Source of the DNA: Dyadobacter soli
Lineage (GTDB): Bacteria > Bacteroidota > Bacteroidia > Cytophagales > Spirosomataceae
Reading direction: 5' to 3'
NCBI RefSeq assembly: GCF_900101885.1
Contig: NZ_FNAN01000005.1
Location: 382,471-446,470 of the forward strand
Length of the DNA: 64,000 nucleotides
Positions 25,109 to 32,637 of the stretch are shown one piece after another. The position numbers and the translations under genes were made by a program. Position 1 is the first letter of the stretch. Each line of letters starts with the position of its first letter. The notes beneath the pieces were generated by a model. It had not been told where the DNA came from. It saw nothing but the letters and a program-made list of their open reading frames with translations, and made no database searches.

Positions 25109-26359
25109 ATGAGTCCCGAAACACAGCAGCCCGCATTGCAGCAGCTCTTGTTGCACGTGTCGAACTATTCGAATTATTATAAGCGCATTTTCCACGAGCA
25201 TAACATCAATGTAGACGCGATCAAAACCGCTGCCGACCTGGCGCAGTTGCCGTTTACGACCAAAGACGACCTCGCGCAATACAACGACGATTTCCTGTGC
25301 GTGCCCAAAAGCCGCATTACCGATTTCGTGACCACTTCGGGCACGTTGAGCGACCCGGTGGCTTTCTACCTCACCGATTCGGATGTGGAAAGACTGGCGA
25401 CCAATGAAGCAGCCTCATTTCAATGCGCGGACGGCTCTGAAAACGATATTTATCAATTAATGACGACGATCGACCGCCGTTTTATGGCCGGTCTCGCGTA
25501 CTGGATGGGTGCGCGCAAAATGGGTGCGGGCATGATCCGCGTGGGCCCGGGAGCGCCTTTCCTGCAATGGGAGTCGATCCAGCGGTTTTCGCCGACGGTA
25601 ATTATTGCGATCCCCTCATTTATCCCGCGGCTGATCGATTATGCGATTGCCAATGAAATCGATTTCGCCGCTTCGAGCATCAAGTCGATCATTTGCATCG
25701 GCGAACCTATCCGGAATCCTGATTTTACTTATAATGAATTAGGTAAGCGCATTACTTCACAATGGGACGTGAAACTGTATTCGACCTACGCTTCTACCGA
25801 AATGGGTGCGGCATTTACCGAATGCGGCGAAGGCAAAGGCGGGCATTTAAATCCGGATTTACTCATCCTGGAAGTGGTCGATGACGAAGGTAATGCGGTG
25901 AAAGACGGCGAACTGGGAGAGGTGGTAGTAACCACGCTTGGTGTAGAGGGTATGCCGCTGCTGCGCTACAAAACCGGCGACCTTTGCAATGTGTATTACG
26001 AGCCTTGCACCTGCGGGCGCACGAGCCCACGCCTGGGCCCGGTCGTGGGCAGGAAGCAGCAGATGATCAAATTCAAAGGCACGACCATCTTCCCACCGGC
26101 GCTTTTCGATGTGCTGGATGCCGTGAAGGAAATCGATTTGTACCAGGTAGTCGTATCTAAAAACGAGTTCAGAAACGACGAGATTACCGTAGTGTTACCG
26201 ATGCAATTGCAGACTTCCGCATTCAAGGAAACCATGCATTCTTTGTTCAAATCGAGGCTCCGTGTGTCGCCTGCATTAACTTTCGTAACCGCTGACGAAC
26301 TAACTTTCCGGATCTACAAGCAGGAGAAGCGCAAACCTGAAAAATTGATCTATATTTGA
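25109..26359 (+). CDS. Phenylacetate-CoA ligase-like AMP-forming enzyme
   Basis: 416 aa adenylate-forming ligase of the PaaK type, which activates aryl or acyl carboxylates as AMP esters and CoA thioesters. It shows the P-loop-like TTSGTLSDPVAFYLT, the later YASTEMGAAFTECGEG, LLRYKTGDLC and GRTSPRLGPVVGRKQQMIKFKG in the usual order. The ATG at 25109 is preferred to the TTG at 25100. The Cys-rich CTCGR segment, common in this family, may bind a metal. In flexirubin loci a ligase loads the aryl starter, so a hydroxycinnamate-type substrate is plausible but unproven. It lies 36 bases after the C45 gene. Confidence 0.83.
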   Translation: MSPETQQPALQQLLLHVSNYSNYYKRIFHEHNINVDAIKTAADLAQLPFTTKDDLAQYNDDFLCVPKSRITDFVTTSGTLSDPVAFYLTDSDVERLATNEAASFQCADGSENDIYQLMTTIDRRFMAGLAYWMGARKMGAGMIRVGPGAPFLQWESIQRFSPTVIIAIPSFIPRLIDYAIANEIDFAASSIKSIICIGEPIRNPDFTYNELGKRITSQWDVKLYSTYASTEMGAAFTECGEGKGGHLNPDLLILEVVDDEGNAVKDGELGEVVVTTLGVEGMPLLRYKTGDLCNVYYEPCTCGRTSPRLGPVVGRKQQMIKFKGTTIFPPALFDVLDAVKEIDLYQVVVSKNEFRNDEITVVLPMQLQTSAFKETMHSLFKSRLRVSPALTFVTADELTFRIYKQEKRKPEKLIYI

Positions 26360-26392
26360 ACCCTCTGTTACCATAAAAATAAAATTACTGTC

Positions 26393-27007
26393 ATGAAAAA
26401 GTTCATTTACGCGTCTGCAATGGCCATTTCGTTCCTCGCCGCAGATGCAGCCGTTGCCCAGCGCGTCGATCTCCGCTCAGGGGATGTGAGTGTGTTGTCG
26501 GGGCAAAAAACCGTCAATGTAGAATACGATTATTCGGAGTTTGGTGTAGGTAAATTTGCTACCGAGCAGGAGTACCTCGATAAGAAATCGGCCGAGTACA
26601 ATGCGAAGGAAGCCGGCAAAGGCGATACCTGGAAAAAGGCCTGGGTTGAAGACCGCAAGGCACGTTACGAGCCGAAGTTCGAAGAGCTGTTCAACAAAGG
26701 CTTGGCCGACAAAGGCATTACCGCTGTAACGGCCCGCCCCGATGCGCAGTATACCCTTATTGTGAAGACCAAATTCGTCGAGCCCGGTTTCAACGTGGGC
26801 GTAATGCGCAAGAATGCATATGTGGATTTCGAGGTCGATCTCGTAGAATCTGCCAACAAATCGAATAAAGTTGCTGAAATCGGCATGAGAAATGTTCCGG
26901 GCGGCCAGTTCGGCGGTTTCGACTTCGATACCGGGGTGCGCATTGCAGAATCTTACGCGAAAGCGGGCAAATCCCTGGCGGCGTTCGTGGATAAAAAACT
27001 GAAATAA
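26393..27007 (+). CDS. Secreted protein of unknown function
   Basis: 204 aa with a clear Sec signal peptide (hydrophobic 8-20, cleavage near VAQ). The mature part is mixed alpha-beta with a charged N-terminal segment and a conserved-looking core, YTLIVKTKFVEPGFNVG followed by ISEIGMRNVPGG-like residues. There is no catalytic motif. It starts 33 bases after the ligase and is followed 27 bases later by another secreted unknown, so both are probably cotranscribed with the acyltransferase and ligase. I do not recognise the family. A role in envelope placement or transport of the product is a guess from position. Confidence 0.65.
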   Translation: MKKFIYASAMAISFLAADAAVAQRVDLRSGDVSVLSGQKTVNVEYDYSEFGVGKFATEQEYLDKKSAEYNAKEAGKGDTWKKAWVEDRKARYEPKFEELFNKGLADKGITAVTARPDAQYTLIVKTKFVEPGFNVGVMRKNAYVDFEVDLVESANKSNKVAEIGMRNVPGGQFGGFDFDTGVRIAESYAKAGKSLAAFVDKKLK

Positions 27008-27034
27008 ATCAACCGTTCCTAATTACTCGAAGTT

Positions 27035-27667
27035 ATGAAAAAGCTGTTACTCATCGCATTCGTGTTGTTCAATGCCGCTTTGGTTAAGGCCGACAACACC
27101 ATGGCCGACCTCGTTGCGGGCAAAACCAGGCTGGTTTTCCTGGGCCTCGATTTTACGCAGGCCAAATACATTGGCAAAGTAGGTTTCACCGATGCGCAGG
27201 CGATTCAAAACCAGCACATCGTAAGTTGGAACAACCTGATCGAACTCGAACCGAAGAAGTTTTCGCTGCAAAAGGCATTCAACCTCAAAGACGACCAGTA
27301 CAAGTCGAAAGTGGAAGATATGGTGACGCTGAATAAAGCGGTGAATGTGGAGAAAAACATTACCGACGACGAGTACAGCATTACCGAAGACCAGGTGAAG
27401 AAATCCGTTGCCAAATATTCACTCAGTGAAAAAGACGGCATTGGCGTGGTGTATGTGGTGGAAAGCCTCAACAAAAACGCTGAAAAGCTGATTGTGTGGG
27501 TAACATTCATCGATCTGGCCACTAAAAAAGTGATTCATACCGAAAAAGTGGAAGGCAAAGCTGGTGGTTTCGGGTTCCGCAACTACTGGGCCGGCGGCGT
27601 TTACAAGATCAACCAGGAGATCGACAAGAGCCTTTACAAAAAGTGGAGCAAATCATTCAAAGCTTAA
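27035..27667 (+). CDS. Secreted protein of unknown function
   Basis: 210 aa with a short signal peptide (MKKLLLIAFVLFNAALVKA). The mature domain contains RLVFLGLDFTQAKYIGKVGF, many Lys and Asp residues and a C-terminal GGFGFRNYWAGGVYKINQE, suggesting a beta-rich fold. No Cys pair, no metal motif and no membrane segment are present. It pairs with the preceding secreted gene. The next gene begins 136 bases on, after a perfect 11-bp inverted repeat, so a transcriptional step may separate it from the downstream genes. Function unknown. Confidence 0.65.
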   Translation: MKKLLLIAFVLFNAALVKADNTMADLVAGKTRLVFLGLDFTQAKYIGKVGFTDAQAIQNQHIVSWNNLIELEPKKFSLQKAFNLKDDQYKSKVEDMVTLNKAVNVEKNITDDEYSITEDQVKKSVAKYSLSEKDGIGVVYVVESLNKNAEKLIVWVTFIDLATKKVIHTEKVEGKAGGFGFRNYWAGGVYKINQEIDKSLYKKWSKSFKA

Positions 27668-27730
27668 AAAGTAAATAGAATTGTTTATTTTTAAAGCTCA
27701 GATAAGTTACCGATACCATATCATTCTTTT

Positions 27731-27778
27731 GTAAGCTGTGATCTGTTTGCCTGAGTCTGGTGAACGTTCACAGCTTAC
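27731..27778. repeat. Perfect 11-bp inverted repeat with nested palindrome
   Basis: GTAAGCTGTGA (27731-27741) pairs with TCACAGCTTAC (27768-27778) over a 26-base spacer. The right arm overlaps a second perfect palindrome TGAACGTTCA (27761-27770), so two alternative foldings compete. It ends 25 bases before the GTG start of the next gene. No T-run follows, so it is not a simple terminator; it may be an operator or leader element. Confidence 0.65.
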
Positions 27779-27803
27779 TGTTTAAAACCACTAACCCGTT
27801 ATC

Positions 27804-28544
27804 GTGCGTATAGCCAATTCGTTTTTCCTGCTGATAATCTGCCTGCTATTCACAAGCTGCGGCAAAATGCTCTATCGTTCAGCGGCGAAGGCTTTTACGA
27901 AAGGGGCCAAAGAAGCGCCTTACGACGCGATTATCGTCCCCGGCTTTCCTTACAACGGCGAGAAATGGGACATGGTGCATCAGCTCCGCATTCATTGGGC
28001 CTATTACCTATATTCCAAAGGTTATACCAAAAACGTGATCTTTTCGGGCGGCGCCGTGGCTACCCCTTACATCGAAAGCCGGGTGATGGCCAACTACGCC
28101 GAGGCGCTTGGCATTCCGCGCGAGCATTTGTTTACCGAAGAAAAGGCCCAGCACAGCACGGAGAACGTATATTATTCCTACCGTCTTGCAAAAGACCAAG
28201 GCTTTTCGAAAATTGCGCTTTCCACCGATCCTATTCAGACGAGTTACATGAAGAAGTTCATTAAAAAATATGAGCTTCCGATCGGTTTGTTGCCGACGGT
28301 GATCGATACCGTGAAAACGTTGAATGTTTACGAGCCGAAGGCCGACCATAGCAATGCCGTGGTGAAGGAAGCTTTTGTGAAGCTTTCGGACAAGGAAGGC
28401 TTTTTCAAACGCTTCCGCGGCACGATGGGCAAATACATCGTCTGGCATGAAGAAGACCTGAAAAAAGCGAAATACAGAAGGAGATACAAGGACCGGATGA
28501 TACCCTCTTCCGAACAAACAGGGAACAATAAAAGCGTACAATGA
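27804..28544 (+). CDS. YdcF/SanA-like lipoprotein (DUF218)
   Basis: 246 aa with signal peptide and lipobox (LLFTSCGK), so probably anchored in the envelope. The DUF218 core is seen in APYDAIIVPGFPYNG, the central SGGAVATPYIESRVMANYAEALGIP and the TEEKAQHSTENVYYS segment, the fold of SanA/ElyC/YdcF proteins that affect envelope integrity. The start is GTG at 27804. Its stop overlaps the next gene's start by four bases (ATGA), so it is coupled with the methyltransferase. The C-terminal ~50 residues are strongly basic and outside the family core. The exact enzymatic role is unknown. Confidence 0.78.
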   Translation: MRIANSFFLLIICLLFTSCGKMLYRSAAKAFTKGAKEAPYDAIIVPGFPYNGEKWDMVHQLRIHWAYYLYSKGYTKNVIFSGGAVATPYIESRVMANYAEALGIPREHLFTEEKAQHSTENVYYSYRLAKDQGFSKIALSTDPIQTSYMKKFIKKYELPIGLLPTVIDTVKTLNVYEPKADHSNAVVKEAFVKLSDKEGFFKRFRGTMGKYIVWHEEDLKKAKYRRRYKDRMIPSSEQTGNNKSVQ

Positions 28545-29599
28545 AAAAAGAATTGTCGGCTATTGAAGCCAAGTATGAAGCACAGAAGATAGCGTTTGGC
28601 CCGATGTACTTCCAATCGGTGGTGGCGTTGAGAGACCTGGGCATTTTGCAGTACATCAGCGAAAACCGCAAGGGTGTAAGCATTGTCAACATCATCGAAA
28701 ATGTGAATGTCTCGGAATACGGCGTAACCCTCTTGCTGGAAGCGGCCGAAATCCTGGGTGTGGTGGAAATAGAAAATGATATTGTGAAGATCAGCAAGAT
28801 CGGTTTCTTCCTCTTGAAAGACGAAATGACCCGCGTGAACATGAACTTCATGAAAGACGTGTGCTACCTGGGCGCAAGCCACATGACAGACAGCATCGTC
28901 AACGGCAAACCCGAAGGCTTAAAAGAGTTGGGTAACTGGCCGACGATCTACGAGGGACTTTCCATTCTTCCCGAGCCCGCAAAAACTTCCTGGTTCGAAT
29001 TTGACCATTATTATTCCGACAATGCATTTCCCGACGCATTGAAAATCGTGTTTGCCAAAAAGCCTAAACTGCTTTTCGATATCGGAGGAAATACGGGTAA
29101 ATGGTCGTTTGCGTGCTGTGACCACGATGCCGATGTGAGGATTAAAATACTCGATCTGCCGGTGCAGCTCAATGTAGCGCGCGCTAATGCAACGGAACGC
29201 GGCCTGCTCGACCGCATCGATTTTCATGCGATAGATTTGCTCGATACCACGCAAAAAATCCCGCAGGGGGCTGATGTGATCTGGATGAGCCAGTTTCTCG
29301 ATTGTTTTTCAAAGGAACAAATTGTAGCGATACTCGAAAATGCCTTCCAGGCGGCTTCCGAAAACACCACCGTGTACATTCTGGAACCATTTTTTGATAA
29401 CCAGAATTATCCTGCTGCACATTATAGCCTGGTGGCGACATCTTTGTATTTTACGATTATGGCCAACGGCAATAGCAAAATGTACAGGATCGGAGTGATG
29501 AAAGAGCTGGTGTGCCAGGCTGGGTTCGAGGTAGTTAATACTTATCCGCTGATCGGCGACAGTTATCATACGATTCTGGAATGCAGGAAAAAGGCATAA
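28541..29599 (+). CDS. SAM-dependent O-methyltransferase-like enzyme
   Basis: 352 aa with the layout of plant-type small-molecule O-methyltransferases. An N-terminal winged-helix dimerisation domain (about 10-95) is followed by a class I methyltransferase domain. The SAM-binding glycine loop is LLFDIGGNTGKWS, the acidic residue after strand 2 is in ILDLPVQLN, and the catalytic region includes DVIWMSQFLDCFSKEQ. Methylation of a phenolic hydroxyl on an aryl-polyene or resorcinol would fit a flexirubin-like locus, but the substrate is inferred. It is translationally coupled with the preceding DUF218 lipoprotein. Confidence 0.82.
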   Translation: MKKELSAIEAKYEAQKIAFGPMYFQSVVALRDLGILQYISENRKGVSIVNIIENVNVSEYGVTLLLEAAEILGVVEIENDIVKISKIGFFLLKDEMTRVNMNFMKDVCYLGASHMTDSIVNGKPEGLKELGNWPTIYEGLSILPEPAKTSWFEFDHYYSDNAFPDALKIVFAKKPKLLFDIGGNTGKWSFACCDHDADVRIKILDLPVQLNVARANATERGLLDRIDFHAIDLLDTTQKIPQGADVIWMSQFLDCFSKEQIVAILENAFQAASENTTVYILEPFFDNQNYPAAHYSLVATSLYFTIMANGNSKMYRIGVMKELVCQAGFEVVNTYPLIGDSYHTILECRKKA

Positions 29600-29642
29600 T
29601 GCCTGATCCTTTTATATTCCGAAAGCGTAAATATTGATTGTT

Positions 29643-30122
29643 ATGAAGCGAATGGCGGCGGTTTGCCTTGGTTTGCTGCTGGCTGTTTTCACAGCGCAGG
29701 CGCAGATCGACAAGGAAATTTATTACAAAGCATTATCCAGCGGCGAGGAGGAATCGATCGATAAGGTACTCGCGAAGCTTGAAATAGAAAAGTCCTCAGC
29801 GAAGGTGAATGCCTACAAAGGCGCGTTGACGATGAAGAAGGCGGGGTTTGTGAAAGGGGTAGGAGGGAAAGTAAAGACTTTCAAAAAAGGTGCACATTTG
29901 CTCGAAGACGAGATTAAAAGCAACCCGGGCAACACCGAGTTCCGCTTTCTGCGCCTGACGGTCCAGGAGCATGCGCCGGGGATTTTGAAATACAATAAGG
30001 AAATAGATGCCGATAAGCAGGCGGTGGTGACTGGCTACGACAAGCTGGACGCCGATCTGAAAAACGTCATCGCCGATTACGCGAAGGATTCGAAGGTGTT
30101 GAAGGAATCGGATCTCAAATAG
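29643..30122 (+). CDS. Secreted protein of unknown function (pigment-type locus)
   Basis: 159 aa starting at the ATG at 29643 (the TTG at 29634 is less likely). It has a signal peptide ending in AQAQ, then a helical, Lys-rich mature part with YYKALSSGEEESIDKVLAKLE and HLLEDEIKSNPGNTEFRFLRLTVQEHAP. That stretch resembles helical-hairpin repeats of a TPR-like type. Located 30 bases before darA on the same strand. I do not recognise a named family; a helical periplasmic accessory or carrier role is possible. Confidence 0.65.
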   Translation: MKRMAAVCLGLLLAVFTAQAQIDKEIYYKALSSGEEESIDKVLAKLEIEKSSAKVNAYKGALTMKKAGFVKGVGGKVKTFKKGAHLLEDEIKSNPGNTEFRFLRLTVQEHAPGILKYNKEIDADKQAVVTGYDKLDADLKNVIADYAKDSKVLKESDLK

Positions 30123-30152
30123 GAATGCATTAACAGGATTTTTTGCGCATAA

Positions 30153-31067
30153 ATGAAAAATATACTCGTCGTAAACTACTCTCAGTCAGGTCAGTTAAAT
30201 GAAATCATCGATCAGTTCCTGAAACCGTTCGAGCCTGAAACAGTAGAGCGACTGGAAATTTTTCCTGCCAGGCCCTTTGTGTTTCCCTGGACGAGCGACG
30301 AGTTTTTCGACAAAATGCCCGAATGCGTGCAGGAGGATGTGATCGAGTTGCAACCGCTGCACTTTGGTGCCGAGCGCTACGATCTGATCGTGATGGGTTA
30401 CCAGCCCTGGTTCCTTTCGCCATCGCTGCCGATCACGGCGCTGCTGCATAACCCTGGCTTTAAAGCCAGGGTTGGGGGCGGGACGCCCATCGTGACAGTG
30501 ATCGGTGGGCGCAATATGTGGCTCAACTCGCAGGAAAGCATCAAAAAGCTGATTGCCGACGCCGGCGGGAAGCTGGTAGGCAATATCCCGCTGATGGACC
30601 GCGTTTCAAACCTCGTCAGCGCCGTGACCATCCTGCATTGGATGCTTACCGGCCGCAAAGACCGTAAATGGGGCATTTTGCCCAAGCCGGGCGTGAGCGA
30701 CGAGGACATTCAGAGCGCATCACGTTTCGGAGCGATTGTTAAAAAGGCTTACGACAACCGGGAATACGCCGGTTTACAGAAAGAAATCATGGCCACGGGC
30801 CTCATTAACATACCCACTGATATTCTTTTTATTGAAGGAAGGGCGAAAAAGCTGTTCAGGATCTGGGCCAATCTGATCAAAACGAAAGGTACCACTCCTG
30901 AGAAGCGGAAACGGTTGGTCGGATTTTTCAAATACTACCTGCTGGTTGCCCTTTTTATGGTGGCGCCCGTGTTGGTGACGGCCTATCGGCTGCTGATCGC
31001 GCCGTTCGCCGCCAATGCGATTAAGAAGAAAAAAGAATACTTTTGTGGTGTAGAAACCAAATCATAA
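30153..31067 (+). CDS. darA: DarA, dialkylresorcinol aromatase-type protein
   Basis: 304 aa. The N-terminus is flavodoxin-like (ILVVNYSQSGQLNEI phosphate-binding loop, then YDLIVMGYQPWFLSPS and VTVIGGRNMWLNS), consistent with an FMN enzyme. The C-terminal ~60 residues hold a hydrophobic segment (YYLLVALFMVAPVLVTAYRLL), suggesting membrane association. In characterised dar loci, DarB makes a cyclohexanedione from two acyl thioesters and DarA oxidises it to the aromatic resorcinol. The stop overlaps the darB start by one base (TAATG). A perfect 24-bp palindrome lies inside the gene at 30450-30473, encoding HNPGFKARV. Confidence 0.8.
   Translation: MKNILVVNYSQSGQLNEIIDQFLKPFEPETVERLEIFPARPFVFPWTSDEFFDKMPECVQEDVIELQPLHFGAERYDLIVMGYQPWFLSPSLPITALLHNPGFKARVGGGTPIVTVIGGRNMWLNSQESIKKLIADAGGKLVGNIPLMDRVSNLVSAVTILHWMLTGRKDRKWGILPKPGVSDEDIQSASRFGAIVKKAYDNREYAGLQKEIMATGLINIPTDILFIEGRAKKLFRIWANLIKTKGTTPEKRKRLVGFFKYYLLVALFMVAPVLVTAYRLLIAPFAANAIKKKKEYFCGVETKS
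30450..30473. repeat. Perfect 24-bp palindrome inside darA
   Basis: The half-sites AACCCTGGCTTT (30450-30461) and AAAGCCAGGGTT (30462-30473) are exact reverse complements with no spacer. Such a GC-rich perfect palindrome is unusual in coding sequence and looks like a REP-type element captured in frame. No second copy was seen in the window. Confidence 0.75.
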
Positions 31068-32209
31068 TGTCAGAAGCATATATTACCAGGATTGCCAAGT
31101 TTTTACCGAATGAGTCCGTTTCCAACGAGGAAATGGAAGAATACTTAGGATACATCAACGGAAAACCATCCAAATCAAAAGCCATTGTTCTTCGCAATAA
31201 TGGTATCAAAAACCGCTATTACGCGTTGCGCAAAGACGGGACGCTTACGCATACCAATGCGGAAATGGCTGCGCTTGCCATCAGGGACCTTTTTAAAGAT
31301 AATCCAGCCGAAATCGGCAAAATGGATTTGCTGAGCTGCGCCACGTCCAGCCCCGACCAGTTGATGCCTTCGCACGGCTCGATGGTGCACGGGCATTTGC
31401 CGGAAGCAGCGTCGATCGAGGTGGTATCGCCTTCGGGTGTATGCTGCGCGGGGATGCACGCATTCAAATATGCCTACATGGCCGTGAAACTGGGCGAGAA
31501 GGAGAAGGCGGTTGCCTGTGCTTCGGAGCGCCTGTCGACGGTATTGCGTTCGGACCAGTTCGAGGACGAAATCCAGCAGCTGACACGCCTGGAAAAGAAC
31601 CCTTTCCTTGCATTTGAAAAGGATTTTCTGCGCTGGATGCTTTCTGACGGCGCGGGCGCATTCCTGGTGGAATCGGCTCCCAATCAGGAAGGTATTTCAC
31701 TGAAAATAGACTGGATAGAAGGCTGTTCGTACGCGAATGAGGTGGAAGCGTGCATGTACATGGGCGCGGACAAGCTGGAAGACGGTACATTGAAAAGCTA
31801 CAAGGACTTCACAGCCGAGGAAATTCAGGATCGTTCGGTGCTGAGTATCAAGCAGGACGTGAAGCTTTTAGGCGAAAAAATTGTTAAATTGGGTTTCGCC
31901 AAGCTCAAAGAGATCATGGCTAAAAAGGGATTGACGATGGACGATGTGAGCTATTTCCTGCCGCATTTGTCCAGCTATTTCTTTGAAGGCAAGATCGATG
32001 AGTTTTTCAAAGAGAACGGCATGCCGGTACCCAAAGAAAAATGGTACACCAACCTCGTGACTAAAGGCAATGTAGGAGCGGCGTCCATTTACATGATGCT
32101 CGAAGAGGTGTTCAACAGCGGGGCTTTGAAAAAGGGCGAAAAAATATTGCTGGCAGTGCCGGAAAGCTCGCGCTTTTCGTACATGTTCTGCCTGCTGACC
32201 GTGTGCTGA
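31067..32209 (+). CDS. darB: DarB-like ketosynthase III
   Basis: 380 aa thiolase-fold ketosynthase of the FabH/KAS III type. The start is the ATG at 31067, one base into the darA stop codon; an upstream frame from 31043 lies inside darA. The catalytic Cys is C127 in SGVCCAGMHAF, with the His in SYFLPHLSSYF and the Asn in VTKGNVGAAS completing the Cys-His-Asn triad. Known DarB enzymes condense two beta-ketoacyl thioesters into a 1,3-cyclohexanedione, the precursor of dialkylresorcinols. The pairing with DarA makes this role likely rather than fatty-acid initiation. Confidence 0.83.
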   Translation: MSEAYITRIAKFLPNESVSNEEMEEYLGYINGKPSKSKAIVLRNNGIKNRYYALRKDGTLTHTNAEMAALAIRDLFKDNPAEIGKMDLLSCATSSPDQLMPSHGSMVHGHLPEAASIEVVSPSGVCCAGMHAFKYAYMAVKLGEKEKAVACASERLSTVLRSDQFEDEIQQLTRLEKNPFLAFEKDFLRWMLSDGAGAFLVESAPNQEGISLKIDWIEGCSYANEVEACMYMGADKLEDGTLKSYKDFTAEEIQDRSVLSIKQDVKLLGEKIVKLGFAKLKEIMAKKGLTMDDVSYFLPHLSSYFFEGKIDEFFKENGMPVPKEKWYTNLVTKGNVGAASIYMMLEEVFNSGALKKGEKILLAVPESSRFSYMFCLLTVC

Positions 32210-32234
32210 AACCAACCATAAGCCGCCCATATTC

Positions 32235-32633
32235 ATGAAAAAGGAAGACCTGCCGCAAGATCCCGGCGCGCTCGACAAATTTACCCGGGAAGTATGCTAC
32301 GTCAAAAACGACGAGGGTAAGTACGAAACCGCATTAAGCAAGGGTTGGGACGTGAAAAAGCAGGCGCTCGACAGTGCGTGGGAGGAGGTCAACGAGCGCG
32401 TGGAAGACGCGCGGAAGGCGGTGGCCAATGGGGAAAAGAGCCCGGTATACTATTTTATGGAACTTCGCCTGATGGATTTGCCGGTCCTGTCGGGTTATAC
32501 GGGAATCTTCCCGTTTTTCATCAAACGGCACTTCAAACCATCCGTTTTTAAAGGTCTCAGCGAGCGAAAGTTGGAAAAATACGCCAAAGCTTTCGACATT
32601 ACTGTGGACGAATTGAAAAATTTTAAAGGTTGA
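32235..32633 (+). CDS. Small protein of unknown function between darB and BtrH-like gene
   Basis: 132 aa, soluble, no signal peptide, acidic N-terminus (LPQDPGALDKFTREVCYV). A central YYFMELRLMDLPVLSGYTGIF hydrophobic stretch is followed by FFIKRHFKPSVFKGLSERKLEKYA and a short HTH-like tail (ITVDELKNFK). It lies 25 bases after darB and 4 bases before the BtrH-like gene, so it is certainly cotranscribed. No family recognised. Its tight fit suggests it belongs to the dialkylresorcinol acylation module. Confidence 0.65.
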   Translation: MKKEDLPQDPGALDKFTREVCYVKNDEGKYETALSKGWDVKKQALDSAWEEVNERVEDARKAVANGEKSPVYYFMELRLMDLPVLSGYTGIFPFFIKRHFKPSVFKGLSERKLEKYAKAFDITVDELKNFKG

Positions 32634-32637
32634 TCCT

